From contig PLTZ01000019.1 of the NCBI GenBank assembly GCA_003164715.1, forward strand, positions 1 through 64,000: 64,000 bases of DNA. Reading direction: 5' to 3'. The notes under the pieces were generated by a model. It was not told where the DNA came from. It was given only the letters and a program-made list of their open reading frames with translations, and ran no database searches. The stretch comes from Opitutaceae bacterium. Its GTDB lineage: Bacteria > Verrucomicrobiota > Verrucomicrobiia > Opitutales > Opitutaceae. Shown here one piece after another: positions 55,955 to 64,000 of the stretch. The stretch's first letter is position 1. Each line of letters begins with the position of its first letter. Made by a program: the position numbers and the translations under genes.

Positions 55955-56231
55955 AGTCTTGCCTTAATCGCCGCCGGGTGGAAACGGCTGCGCCTTGCGT
56001 CCCGCGTGCGCTCGGCCACTCGGGGAGCGGTTGCGCCCGGAGAGCCTGCGGATGGAAAAGGCGCGGATGGGTTCGGATTCACGGCTCGCGAAGGGTACGA
56101 ACTCGGGCCCGCCCCCTGCAAACAGCGGGATATGCTGAGTCACCGGCCACGCAGTGAGACGCCCCGGTGGCTGGGCTTCCAGCCCGCGCGGGCGCGGCGG
56201 GTGCACAGCTTCGTGAGGGCGACGACAAGCC

Positions 56232-58007
56232 TCAGGCCGATTTGGCGAATTGTCTTAGCCATGACAGTTTTTCCTCCCGTGTCCTCTGGAAGGGATTCCG
56301 GAAGACCTGGTCGTTGAGGACGAGCAGGTCGATGTCCGTGTTGAGGAAGCACTCCCACGCCTCGGTCGCCGTGCAAACGATGGGCTGCCCTGAGACGTTG
56401 AAGCTCGTGTTGATGACGATGGGCACGCCCGTGATCGCCTTGAACGCCGTGATAAGGCGGTGGAAATCCGGATGGGTCTCGGGTCTCACCGTCTGAAGCC
56501 GGGCCGAGTAGTCGACGTGGACCACGCTAGCGATCTCGCAGCGGGGGAAGTCGAGGCGCTCGCGCAGGCTTGCGAACTGGGCCGGCTGGGGGTTCCGCCG
56601 CGAGGGAACCAGTCCCGCGGTGTACTGCATGAAATCGCTCGGGAGGGCGGGGTCAAACCAGTCGGCGCAATCCTCCGCGAGGATGGCGGGGGCGAACGGC
56701 CGGAACGACTCCCGGAACTTCACCTTCAGGTTGAGCATCGACTGCATCCTAGGCTGGCGGGAATCGGCGATGATCGAGCGCGCGCCGAGCGCGCGCGCCC
56801 CGAGTTCCATGCCGCCGCGCACCCAGCCCACGATCTTCCCGACCGCAAGCTGTTCTGCGACAAAGGCGTGGAGTTCACCCTCGTAGGGGACCCGCCAGGG
56901 CTGGGCCTCGTCGGGGACCGGGCCCGGCTCGGGCCCGAGGAGGAACCCGTGGGTCTCGATCTTGAGCGGCGCTCCGCCCGTCAGCTCGCGCTCCCTGAGT
57001 ATCGCCGCCCCGAAGCCGCTTCCCATGTCGCCCCCGACCGGGGAGTTGAACACATCGGAGAAGATATTCGCCGAGCGCAGCTTGCCGGCCGTGACGCAGT
57101 TCTGCGCGCAGCCCCCGCAGAAGAGGAGGTTGTCCTCTCCGGTCTGAGACCTGACGAACCTCGCCATCTTGAAAACCTCGTCCTCGAACACCTGCTGGAG
57201 GGATGCGGCGATGTCGATGTGGGCGTCGGTCAGCGGATCCTTTCCTCCGCGCGCGGGGACGCCCGTCGCATCAGCGACGATCGGGAACGCTCCGATCATG
57301 GATTCTTCGGTGAAGCGAATGGGCGCGCGCAGCCTGAATCCCCCTTGACCATCCGTGGTGAACAGGCGCCCGAGCTTCTCCACGAACGTGGGCCGGCCAT
57401 ACGGTGCGAGGCCCATGACCTTGTACTCCGACCCAAAGGAGCAGAAGCCCAGATAGTAGGTGACCAGGGTGTAGAACATCCCGAGGCCGTTCTCGTACGG
57501 CTGCTCGAACAGGAGTCTCAGCTCGCCCTTGTCGATCACGCCACCGCTCGCGCTGTAGTCCTCGCCCTTACCGTCCACGCACAGGAAGGCGGCCCTTTGG
57601 AAGGGGGACGTGTGAAAGGCGCCGGCCACGTGGGTGAGATGGTGCCACGCGTAGCTGAAGCGGGCGCCGGGGAACAGGGCCCGGGCGGGCTTTGTGTAAT
57701 AGCCGCCCCAGAGTTCGGGCAGCAACCGGCCGAGCGTTCGGGTGAATGCGTTTCCCGGCCGGCCGCTCAGGTCGAAGAGCAGGCTCTGGAAAGACTTCTC
57801 GGCAAAGACGACCTCGTCGACCTGCCCGCAGTCCAGGCCGCCCTGGCGCAGGCAGTCGGCCACGGCGCGATGGGGGAAGACGCCGTCGTGCTTGACCCTC
57901 GTGAACCGCTCCTCCTGCGATGAGGCCGCCAGCCGGCCGTCGATCATCAGGGCAGCGTTGGCGTCATGGCCGAGCAGGCCTCCGATTCCCAGCACGATCC
58001 GCTTCAT
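56232..58007 (-). CDS. NodU/CmcH-type O-carbamoyltransferase
   Basis: The 591-residue enzyme matches the NodU/CmcH/TobZ family, which uses carbamoyl phosphate and ATP to carbamoylate a sugar hydroxyl. The N-terminal kinase-like fold starts VLGIGGLLGHDANAALMIDGRLAASSQEERFTRVKHD. The metal-binding histidines lie in FSYAWHHLTHVAGAFHTSPF, and the ATP site includes LFCGGCAQNCVTAGKL. The C-terminal YrdC-like domain starts near SIIADSRQPRMQSMLNLKVKFRESFRPFAPAI and ends with VPIVINTSFNVSGQPIV. The usual small partner proteins (SxtJ, DUF5989) are not seen next to it. Confidence 0.93.
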   Translation of the reverse strand: MKRIVLGIGGLLGHDANAALMIDGRLAASSQEERFTRVKHDGVFPHRAVADCLRQGGLDCGQVDEVVFAEKSFQSLLFDLSGRPGNAFTRTLGRLLPELWGGYYTKPARALFPGARFSYAWHHLTHVAGAFHTSPFQRAAFLCVDGKGEDYSASGGVIDKGELRLLFEQPYENGLGMFYTLVTYYLGFCSFGSEYKVMGLAPYGRPTFVEKLGRLFTTDGQGGFRLRAPIRFTEESMIGAFPIVADATGVPARGGKDPLTDAHIDIAASLQQVFEDEVFKMARFVRSQTGEDNLLFCGGCAQNCVTAGKLRSANIFSDVFNSPVGGDMGSGFGAAILRERELTGGAPLKIETHGFLLGPEPGPVPDEAQPWRVPYEGELHAFVAEQLAVGKIVGWVRGGMELGARALGARSIIADSRQPRMQSMLNLKVKFRESFRPFAPAILAEDCADWFDPALPSDFMQYTAGLVPSRRNPQPAQFASLRERLDFPRCEIASVVHVDYSARLQTVRPETHPDFHRLITAFKAITGVPIVINTSFNVSGQPIVCTATEAWECFLNTDIDLLVLNDQVFRNPFQRTREEKLSWLRQFAKSA

Positions 58008-58035
58008 GCTCGGGGGGGCGTCGTCTGAGTTGGAT

Positions 58036-58782
58036 TCACGGTGAGGTCCCTTTGTTCAGCCACACGATGGTGTCATTCCCGTCGGAGGCGATCTCATAGC
58101 CGAGGTCGAGGAGCTCACCGTAGAACGCCAGGCGCTCCTGCGGCTTGTGGCGCGGGTTCTCGAACTGGATCACCCGCGGCCGCCAGCGGGCGAGCGGCGC
58201 CGCCCTGAGCAGCGTGATGTCATAGCCCTCGACGTCGACGACCAGGACGTCGCACGGCCGGCTTCCAAACTTCTCCAGCAGCGCATCCCAGGTCACGGTG
58301 GCGACCTCCTGGTGCAGGAGGTCGCCGTCGCCGAGCCCGAAGTCCCGGGCGAAGGCCCGGAGGCGCTCGAGGTCGAAGGTCGGCAGGCCGTAGGCCCAGT
58401 TGGGCACACCGGGTCTGGGCTTCAGGAAGTGGAGCGTCCGAGTCCCCGCGACCGTGTCCACCGCGGCGTTGACGAACTCCAGGCCGGGGCGGCCCTCGTA
58501 ATTCCTGCGCAGCTGCTCGAATAAGGACGGGAGCGGCTCCACCAGGACGCCCGTCCAGGCGTGGCCGATCACCTTCTCCCGGATGGGATCCGCGCGCACG
58601 CCGTCGTTGGCCCCGATCTGCAGGAAACGCAGGCCGTCCAGGCCCGGGAAGACCCTGAGCAGGACATCGTCCAGCATTCCCAGGGGCGGGTCGTCCACGT
58701 ATTTGACGGCGGTGTTGTGGCGGCGCACCGCGACGACGCCCATCTTCCGGAGCAGCTTCTTGGCAAGTGTGGGGAGGGACAT
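58036..58782 (-). CDS. FkbM-family methyltransferase
   Basis: This 248-residue SAM-dependent methyltransferase has motif I as LRFLQIGANDGVRADPIREKV, VLVEPLPSLFEQLRRNY, and the FkbM signature DVLVVDVEGYDITLLRAAPLARWRPRVIQFEN. ATG 58782 (MSLPTLAKKLLRKMG) is preferred; the 608-residue track ORF only adds a shadow of the GT4 gene upstream. It probably O-methylates a sugar of the glycan. It is flanked by a GT4 gene (11 bases) and the carbamoyltransferase (28 bases). Confidence 0.9.
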   Translation of the reverse strand: MSLPTLAKKLLRKMGVVAVRRHNTAVKYVDDPPLGMLDDVLLRVFPGLDGLRFLQIGANDGVRADPIREKVIGHAWTGVLVEPLPSLFEQLRRNYEGRPGLEFVNAAVDTVAGTRTLHFLKPRPGVPNWAYGLPTFDLERLRAFARDFGLGDGDLLHQEVATVTWDALLEKFGSRPCDVLVVDVEGYDITLLRAAPLARWRPRVIQFENPRHKPQERLAFYGELLDLGYEIASDGNDTIVWLNKGTSP

Positions 58783-58793
58783 AGATGGAGCGG

Positions 58794-59921
58794 CTAAGCC
58801 AGGATCCTCCTGAAGTCCTCGGGCCGATAGCGGGCCCGCGCGCTCACCGCCGCGGCCCGGCCCATCTCCCGCCAGCGCGGGCGCTGGTCCCATGCCTCGC
58901 GCAGCGATTCGGCCAGCAGGCCGACCGTGGGCGCCGGGCAGATGAAGCCGGTCTTTCCATGCTCGATCCATTCGGCGGCGCCGCCGACCCGGGTCGCGAG
59001 GACCGCGCGGCCGCGGAGCATGGCCTCGGGGATCGTCATCGGCACGCCTTCGTCGATGGCGGGGGAGACCAGCAGGTGGTTCTGCCGCCAGATGTCGTCC
59101 AGGTCGCTCACGAACCCGCAGAAGCCCACCCGGTCCCAGATGCCGCAGTGGCGAGCGCAGGCCTCGAGGTAGTCCCGCTGGGGGCCGCGGCCGAACACGT
59201 TCAGGCGCCAGCCGGGCACCTCGCCCAGCGCCGCAGCCATCGCTGGCAGGAGCAGGTCTACCCCCTTGACCGCCTCCAAGCGGGCGACGCAGGCGAAGGA
59301 CCAGGGCTCCGGCTCCGCCCACGCGAGGTCCGATTCCGCCGGCATTGGGTTGTGGACCATGCACCCGTGGATGCACTCCGCATTGGCCAGCGCCGAGAGC
59401 AGATGCAGGCGCGTGATCTCCAGGTTGCGCGGCGATACGCAGTAGATCCGGTCTGCGGCGCCGAGGACATCGGCCGCGCGCAGCCGGTCCGCCTCGTCCA
59501 GCGCGGGGTGCTCGTTTTGGAAATTTGCGATCATCCGGTACGGGATTCCCTCGGCGCGCAGCCAGTCGACAAGCGGGCGCTCGAAGATGGGGTCGTAGGT
59601 CCCGCCGCAGCTGAACACGACCAAATCGGGCCCGAAGGCGCGGACGCGGGCGGCGAGCCGATGCTGCGGACTTGCGGCCCAGGGCCGCCTGCGCCACGCG
59701 CGCGCCCAGAGGGGTTGGGGGCCCTTGGGCACAGGCCGGATGAAGAGGAGGGCGCCCTTCGCGAGCAGCGCGTCGATCCGCGCGTGGCGGGAGGCCTTCT
59801 GCGAAATGGCCATCAGCACGCGGTCCCCGCGCCCGATCGCGACCTCTGCTGCGGAGGTCCACGGCGCGTCCGCCCCCCCCCAGGGGTAGTCAAGGATGGT
59901 CGAGACGAAGGCAATCTTCAT
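58794..59921 (-). CDS. GT4-family glycosyltransferase
   Basis: The 375-residue protein begins MKIAFVSTILDYPWGGADAPWTSAAEVAIGRG. It has the donor-domain start WSFACVARLEAVKGVDLLLPAMAAAL and the E-x7-E block in AIDEGVPMTIPEAMLRGRAVLATRVGGAAEWI. Its stop lies 11 bases before the FkbM gene, and the fucosyltransferase gene ends nine bases upstream of its start. Specificity is unknown. Confidence 0.9.
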   Translation of the reverse strand: MKIAFVSTILDYPWGGADAPWTSAAEVAIGRGDRVLMAISQKASRHARIDALLAKGALLFIRPVPKGPQPLWARAWRRRPWAASPQHRLAARVRAFGPDLVVFSCGGTYDPIFERPLVDWLRAEGIPYRMIANFQNEHPALDEADRLRAADVLGAADRIYCVSPRNLEITRLHLLSALANAECIHGCMVHNPMPAESDLAWAEPEPWSFACVARLEAVKGVDLLLPAMAAALGEVPGWRLNVFGRGPQRDYLEACARHCGIWDRVGFCGFVSDLDDIWRQNHLLVSPAIDEGVPMTIPEAMLRGRAVLATRVGGAAEWIEHGKTGFICPAPTVGLLAESLREAWDQRPRWREMGRAAAVSARARYRPEDFRRILA

Positions 59922-59930
59922 CGGGGCGCC

Positions 59931-60854
59931 TCAGGTCGTCCTCGGCAGGCGCAGCCACGCCTCGGGGACCACGTCGCGGCCGTCCTGGGTCCCACCGGCG
60001 AACCAGGGATCCGGGGCGATCACTTGCCTTCCGGGGTTGGGGTTGAGCCACGCGGCCCACCACGCGAACGTGCTGTTCGAGACGATCGCGTGGTCGCAGG
60101 CGCTCATCAGCCGGATCTTGTCGTACGCGTGCCAGTGCTCGACGGCGCGGACAAACACGCAGGGGGCCGACGGCCTGAAGTCGCGCTCGACCGCGTCAAT
60201 GTCGTCGGAGAACACGTAGAAGGTCAGGTCCGGGTGACGCTCGAGCAGGAGGGCCATCGCCCGCGCGTAGTAGTCGAAACCCAGCACGCCGATGACCTGC
60301 TTGAACTCCGGGTTACGCGCATAGTCGCCGCGTCGGAAGTGGACGGCGGCCGAGGGTCCGCCCCTTATCCGCGCCATCATGTCCGCCACCGCGGGCTGCA
60401 TCGGATAGCGGAAGCTGAAGTGGAGGCGGAGCAGGTTAGAGGCCGGCGCGAAGAACTTCTCAGACTGCCACATGCCCTGCAGGTAGGTGTTGTCGGGCTG
60501 GTCGAAGAATTCGGGATAGAAGGGGAAGGACTGCGCAGCGTGAAGGTTCGACGGGCCGGAGTACCGGTTTGCATACCGGTAGAAATGCAGCGACCGCGCC
60601 ACTCGCGCAGCGACGCGCTCGGAGCGCGTCAGGGCGACGCCCCGGACGCGGTCGATCTCCTCCTGTACGGCAAACTGCTCGGTCACGTTAAGGCAGCTCA
60701 GGGCGTAGCGGTTGTGCGCCTCGTAGGCGGGGTCCAGTTGGAACCAGCTCACGTCGAGCTTCAGGACCGTGCGGTTCCTCTCGGCGAGGGCAAGCCCCGC
60801 CGCGTACTGGAACATCTGGTTTCCGAGTCCGCCGAGAAGGTGGGTTATGATCAT
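59931..60854 (-). CDS. GT11 alpha-1,2-fucosyltransferase-like enzyme
   Basis: The 307-residue enzyme belongs to GT11, which transfers L-fucose (or a related 6-deoxy sugar) from GDP to a hydroxyl at position 2. The N-terminal LLGGLGNQMFQYAAGLALA is diagnostic. The GDP-binding motif I is present as AAVHFRRGDYARNPEF, and the later VSNSTFAWWAAWLNPNP is the conserved C-terminal block. ATG 60854 gives the normal start. It overlaps the stop of the upstream FkbM gene by the ATGA pattern. GDP-fucose synthesis genes are not in the window. Confidence 0.93.
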   Translation of the reverse strand: MIITHLLGGLGNQMFQYAAGLALAERNRTVLKLDVSWFQLDPAYEAHNRYALSCLNVTEQFAVQEEIDRVRGVALTRSERVAARVARSLHFYRYANRYSGPSNLHAAQSFPFYPEFFDQPDNTYLQGMWQSEKFFAPASNLLRLHFSFRYPMQPAVADMMARIRGGPSAAVHFRRGDYARNPEFKQVIGVLGFDYYARAMALLLERHPDLTFYVFSDDIDAVERDFRPSAPCVFVRAVEHWHAYDKIRLMSACDHAIVSNSTFAWWAAWLNPNPGRQVIAPDPWFAGGTQDGRDVVPEAWLRLPRTT

Positions 60855-61684
60855 CGGTATTGAGGTTTTCCGGACATGCGCGACCTCCAGCGGCCCGCCC
60901 AGCGGCGCGCGCGATTCGCCAGGCTCTCCACGCGTTTGGATGCCAGGTAGGGCCAGGTTCTGGCTAGGCGCCGGTTGACGTACAGCTGGTCGCCCTCGAT
61001 CCCGTTCAGGACCTCGTGGGCGAGGCTGAAGCCGCGCCCGCGCATGGAGCGCCCGATCTCGTCCCGCAGGGCTTGGCTCTGGTACAGCGCCCGGGTCGAC
61101 ACCTCGAGCCAGATCGCCGCGATGCGGGGGAGCATGCCTTCCGCCCCCTTCAAGACAAGCATCTCGGCGCCCTGCACGTCCATGTGGACGAAGTCGATCC
61201 GCTCGATCCGGCGCCGGGTGCAGAAGTCGTCCAGGGTGTCGGTGGGCACCGTGATCGTCTGCTTGAACTCGATCCATCCGTACATCGGCCCGTCGCCGGA
61301 CGGTGGCAGGAGCGAGCTGGACTTGTTGCCGTAGTTCCAATCGCTGCCGGCGAACTCATCCTTGGGACGGCCGGAGGATGCGTGAAAGACCGCCTCCCCG
61401 GACCGGTCCGAGAGCGCGCAGGGGACCAGCTCGGCGTTCTTCAGGGAATACTTGGAGAAGTTCTCCGCGATCAGCCGGCGGTTCTCGGGCAGCGGCTCGA
61501 ACGCGTACACGAATCCATTGGGGAAGCGCCTGGCGTAACGAATGGTGTCCTCGCCCTCGCAGCTGCCGATGTCGAAGACGGTCAGGGGCTCCGCGGGCCT
61601 GTAGAGCCTCAGCAGCTCGAGCTCGGGCACGCTGGGACTCGCCAGGTAGGCGCTTAGGTCGACGGGTCTGATCGGCTGGTCCAC
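60851..61684 (-). CDS. FkbM-family methyltransferase
   Basis: This 277-residue SAM methyltransferase has motif I as LTVFDIGSCEGEDTIRYARRFP, VYAFEPLPENRRLIAENF, and the FkbM core RIDFVHMDVQGAEMLVLKGAEGMLPRIAAIWLEVS. The C-terminal about 60 residues are basic and may help it sit at the membrane. It is next to the Wzt-linked methyltransferase-like gene and overlaps the fucosyltransferase. It may methylate the glycan or cap the growing end; sequence alone does not decide. Confidence 0.9.
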   Translation of the reverse strand: MDQPIRPVDLSAYLASPSVPELELLRLYRPAEPLTVFDIGSCEGEDTIRYARRFPNGFVYAFEPLPENRRLIAENFSKYSLKNAELVPCALSDRSGEAVFHASSGRPKDEFAGSDWNYGNKSSSLLPPSGDGPMYGWIEFKQTITVPTDTLDDFCTRRRIERIDFVHMDVQGAEMLVLKGAEGMLPRIAAIWLEVSTRALYQSQALRDEIGRSMRGRGFSLAHEVLNGIEGDQLYVNRRLARTWPYLASKRVESLANRARRWAGRWRSRMSGKPQYR

Positions 61685-61693
61685 GTTGCGTTG

Positions 61694-62359
61694 CTACACG
61701 GGCGCGATGCGGATGATGTCCTCCTCAACGGCGAAGGTCGCCTCCGGCCGGCCGGAGGCCGCCATTGCGCGAAGCTGCTCGATCGTGGGGTAGCCGTCTC
61801 GGCCGGTGAAGAGGCGGGCGTCGTCGATGAGGACGACGCTGCGCCCCGCGGGCCTTCCCAGGAGAAACGTCAGCTCCTCGAACACTGGCGTGTCCTTGTC
61901 TCCCCGGGCCGACGGGCCCGAGCAGAAATGGCCGTCCAGCCAGTACAGCGCCGGTCCGTCGAGGGTGCCGACGATGCGCGGCAGCTCCGAGGTGCTGTCA
62001 CCCAGGTGGAGGCGGAGGTTTGGCAGGTGTCCAAGATCGAGGACGGCGCGCCGGTACAGCGCCTCGGACAGCTCGATCGAGTGAATCTGGCGGAAGGCGC
62101 CCCGCAGCGTGAAGATCGCGTCGCCGTGAAACGTCCCTGTCTCGACCATCACCGGTGTTCCGTACTGCTCGGCGTAGCGCCGGATGCACGCGTACTTGAC
62201 AATGTCCGGCGGCGGGGCGGGCCTGCCCGCCTCCTGCCATAAGCGGACCTTCTTGAGGCTCACGGCGCGGAACGCCCTGTCCCTGCGCAGGTCGCGCAGC
62301 GGATGGTACAGGCCCGTGAGCCTCAGCATTTGCGCGGCGGCACGACGGAGGGCGCTCAT
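61694..62359 (-). CDS. Class I SAM-dependent methyltransferase-like protein
   Basis: The 221-residue protein has a Rossmann-like methyltransferase pattern. Motif I appears as GTPVMVETGTFHGDAIFTL, the acidic end of strand 2 as IHSIELSEALYRRAV, then LRLHLGDSTSELPRI, ALYWLDGHFC and SVVLIDDARLF. The wording resembles small methyltransferases found in glycan clusters, but no specific subfamily is clear. ATG 62359 (MSALRRAAAQMLRL) is chosen; the longer start would overlap wzt by 41 bases. It directly follows wzt, where chain-terminating enzymes are often found. Confidence 0.78.
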   Translation of the reverse strand: MSALRRAAAQMLRLTGLYHPLRDLRRDRAFRAVSLKKVRLWQEAGRPAPPPDIVKYACIRRYAEQYGTPVMVETGTFHGDAIFTLRGAFRQIHSIELSEALYRRAVLDLGHLPNLRLHLGDSTSELPRIVGTLDGPALYWLDGHFCSGPSARGDKDTPVFEELTFLLGRPAGRSVVLIDDARLFTGRDGYPTIEQLRAMAASGRPEATFAVEEDIIRIAPV

Positions 62360-62369
62360 CTTTCGGTTC

Positions 62370-63611
62370 TCACAGCTTTCGGGTTTCGACGCGCATCGAG
62401 TTGATGACAAGCCCGAAGCCAGAGGAGGCTGCGCACAAGATCATCGGGTTCTCCCCGGTGATCTCCAGACGGGCTGCGTCAAACTGCTGGATCGTCTGGT
62501 CCGCCACCGAGAGGCCGACCACGAGGGTGTAGCTGTCCGCAGCGAGTGCGACGGAATCCTGGGTGAAGATGATCTCGTGCTCCCCAGGCTCGATCCGGCA
62601 GGGCGCGCTCCAGACCGTCTGCAGGCCGAGGTTCTCGCTTGTGATCACGCCGAGGGCCACGACGAAGTCTGCCAGAGCGCGCGCCGCCACGATCCGGATG
62701 CGCACCCTCCACGGCTCTCCCACGCGCGCGAAGGCGAGCGTTCGCTGATCGAGCGTCTCGACCCGCACCGCGCTCACATAGGCGCGCTCGCGAAGCTCGG
62801 GCGTCGGCTCGGGAACCCGCGCGAGCTGGTTCTCCTCGAGTCCGTGCGCATAGACGCCCAGGACGACGTTCGTCGGCCCGTCCGCGGTCAGGCGCCCGCT
62901 CTCAAGCAGGATCGCCCGGCTGCAAACCTGTCGAACGATCGGGAGGTTGTGGCTGACGAAGAGCACCGTGCGGCCCTCGCCGCGCGCGACGTCCCGCATC
63001 TTCCCAAGGCACTTCTTCTGGAACGCCGTGTCGCCGACGGCCAGGACCTCGTCGATGATGAGGATCTCCGGCTCCAGGTGGGCCGCGATGGCGAAGGCGA
63101 GCCTCACGTACATTCCGCTTGAGTAGTGTTTGACCGGGGTGTCGAGGAACCTCTGCACCTCGGCAAACGCCACGATCTCGTCGAACTTGGCCCTGATCTC
63201 CTTGCGCCGCATCCCGAGGATGGCCCCGTTCAGGAGGATGTTCTCCCTGCCGGTGAGCTCCGGGTGGAACCCCGTTCCCACCTCTAGAAGGGAAGCGGCT
63301 CGCCCGAGCAGCCGCACGGTGCCCGCCGTCGGGTCGGTTATCCTGGAGAGGATCTTCAGCAGGGTCGACTTGCCCGCGCCGTTTCGCCCGACGACCCCGA
63401 GCACCTCGCCGCGCCCCACCTTGAAGCTCACGTCGCTCAGCGCCCAGAACTCCTCCTTGTCGATCTGCGCGCCGCCGGCGCCCCGGAGCCTTCGCCACCA
63501 CGAGCCGGCGCCCTGGGCCAGCCGGTCCCTCAGGGTGTCGTGACGCGTCTCGTGGCCGATCACGTAGCGCTTGCTCAGGCCCTCGACCGTGATGACTGAT
63601 TCTCGTTCCAT
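62370..63611 (-). CDS. Polysaccharide ABC exporter ATPase (Wzt type) with C-terminal extension
   Basis: The 413-residue protein is the ATPase of a Wzm/Wzt-type glycan exporter. The nucleotide-binding half has Walker A GVVGRNGAGKSTLLKIL, signature YSSGMYVRLAFAIAAHL and Walker B ILIIDEVLAVGDTAFQKKCLGKM. Residues about 260-413 form a beta-rich extension (YVSAVRVETLDQRT, WRVRIRIVAARALADFVVALGVITSENL). This matches the Wzt carbohydrate-binding domain that recognises a finished or capped polysaccharide chain. Its start lies seven bases after the permease stop. Confidence 0.94.
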   Translation of the reverse strand: MERESVITVEGLSKRYVIGHETRHDTLRDRLAQGAGSWWRRLRGAGGAQIDKEEFWALSDVSFKVGRGEVLGVVGRNGAGKSTLLKILSRITDPTAGTVRLLGRAASLLEVGTGFHPELTGRENILLNGAILGMRRKEIRAKFDEIVAFAEVQRFLDTPVKHYSSGMYVRLAFAIAAHLEPEILIIDEVLAVGDTAFQKKCLGKMRDVARGEGRTVLFVSHNLPIVRQVCSRAILLESGRLTADGPTNVVLGVYAHGLEENQLARVPEPTPELRERAYVSAVRVETLDQRTLAFARVGEPWRVRIRIVAARALADFVVALGVITSENLGLQTVWSAPCRIEPGEHEIIFTQDSVALAADSYTLVVGLSVADQTIQQFDAARLEITGENPMILCAASSGFGLVINSMRVETRKL

Positions 63612-63618
63612 TGCGGTC

Positions 63619-64000
63619 CTAGATGTTGTCCGCCAGCAGGCGCTCCGTGTGGCGGAAATACCACACTCCCGTGAACACCAGAATCGCGATGAGCACGACG
63701 CTCGTCACGATCACGCTCGGGTCGAGCGTGGCGCTCTTGCCGAGCAGGCACCACCGGAACCCGTCGATGACGCCGGTGAGGGGATTCAGCCCGAGCAGCC
63801 CGCGCCAGTTCGGCATGTTGTCGGTGCGGAACCCGACCGGGGAGAGGAAGATGCCGACCTGCAGCATGAAGGGCGCGATAAACCGGAAGTCGCGGTACTG
63901 CACCGTGAGGGCCGTGAGCCACGCGCCGGTGCCGAACGCGGCCAGGAGCGCCAGGAGGATGAAGAGCGGCAGAAAGACGACGTGCCAGGACGGCAACACG
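63619..64000 (-). CDS. Polysaccharide ABC exporter permease (Wzm type), N-terminus outside window
   Basis: This is the C-terminal part (at least 126 residues) of an ABC-2-type permease. It has hydrophobic spans in VVFLPLFILLALLAAFGTGAWLTALTVQYRDFRFIAPFMLQVGIFLSPVGF and VIVTSVVLIAILVFTGVWYFRHTERLLADNI. The sequence ending in FRHTER is typical of Wzm/KpsM relatives. The frame is open to the right edge, so the ATG shown in the track (63999) is probably internal. It pairs with Wzt to export the glycan or its lipid-linked form across the inner membrane. Confidence 0.9.
   Translation of the reverse strand, partial: VLPSWHVVFLPLFILLALLAAFGTGAWLTALTVQYRDFRFIAPFMLQVGIFLSPVGFRTDNMPNWRGLLGLNPLTGVIDGFRWCLLGKSATLDPSVIVTSVVLIAILVFTGVWYFRHTERLLADNI

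Noticed and set aside
56140-56376. Short minus ORF containing MAKTIRQIGLRLVVALTKLC after the carbamoyltransferase
   Set aside because: It overlaps the end of the carbamoyltransferase, has no membrane span like DUF5989 or SxtJ partners, and the rest is arginine-rich noise. It is too weak to call a gene.

Overview
The window is G+C-rich bacterial chromosome from a diderm with lipopolysaccharide: BamA, an OmpH/Skp chaperone, LpxD, heptosyltransferases and an LpxL-type acyltransferase are all present. The core gene order (L25-pth-rpsF-ssb, rplI-dnaB-bamA-ompH-lpxD, serS-tilS-ftsH, tig-clpP-clpX) and the alanine-rich tail on L25 suggest Verrucomicrobiota, probably the Opitutales/Opitutaceae side. 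That placement is an inference from recalled gene neighbourhoods, not from a search.

Layout. 1-2067: a truncated tRNA-Asn, an exported lactonase-fold protein and an unrecognised exported protein. 2161-4436: ribosomal and replication genes (L25, Pth, S6, SSB). 4437-11288: an accessory insert between ssb and rplI. It holds a relatively A/T-rich GH127 arabinofuranosidase, a GNAT acetyltransferase and a tightly coupled three-gene redox operon. That operon encodes a Tat-exported gluconate-dehydrogenase subunit-3 protein, a GMC flavoprotein with a cysteine cluster, and a nine-haem NapC/NrfH-like cytochrome. 11289-17479: rplI, dnaB, bamA, ompH and lpxD. 17484-22439: two orphan Opp/Dpp ATPases, a single ORF that appears to fuse an LpxL-type acyltransferase to a WaaF-type heptosyltransferase, and a divergent WaaC-type heptosyltransferase. 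22471-33545: serS, tilS, ftsH, an animal-like UDP-glucose dehydrogenase, alr and tsaB (reverse strand), then tig-clpP-clpX. 33546-36306: a low-G+C patch with an intact multi-membrane-span protein, a decayed SGNH/acyltransferase remnant and possibly a second decayed frame. 36307-39671: M42 peptidase, hisA and a flavin disulfide reductase.

39676-64000: a long, one-directional (minus strand) surface-polysaccharide cluster that runs off the right edge. In transcription order it has an ABC-2 permease (partial) and Wzt ATPase with a C-terminal extension, a SAM methyltransferase-like protein, FkbM methyltransferase, GT11 fucosyltransferase, GT4, a second FkbM enzyme and a NodU/CmcH-type carbamoyltransferase. 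Three more glycosyltransferases follow, then an OafA-type acyltransferase overlapping a PIG-L deacetylase, a glycosyltransferase, a Wzy-like membrane protein, two GT4s, a WcaF-type acetyltransferase, another GT4, an O-antigen ligase/polymerase-like protein, a GT2 and a WbaP/WcaJ-type initiating sugar-phosphate transferase. The genes together describe synthesis, decoration (methyl, carbamoyl, acyl, fucosyl) and ABC-dependent export of a complex glycan. UDP-glucuronate could come from the dehydrogenase at 26967.

Many gene pairs overlap by four bases (ATGA, GTGA, TTGA), which fixes several starts, including non-ATG ones. The strongest candidates for something under-described are the GMC/nine-haem cytochrome operon, the LpxL-WaaF fusion and the mixed logic of the polysaccharide cluster. 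No database search was possible; family names come from motifs read in the translations.
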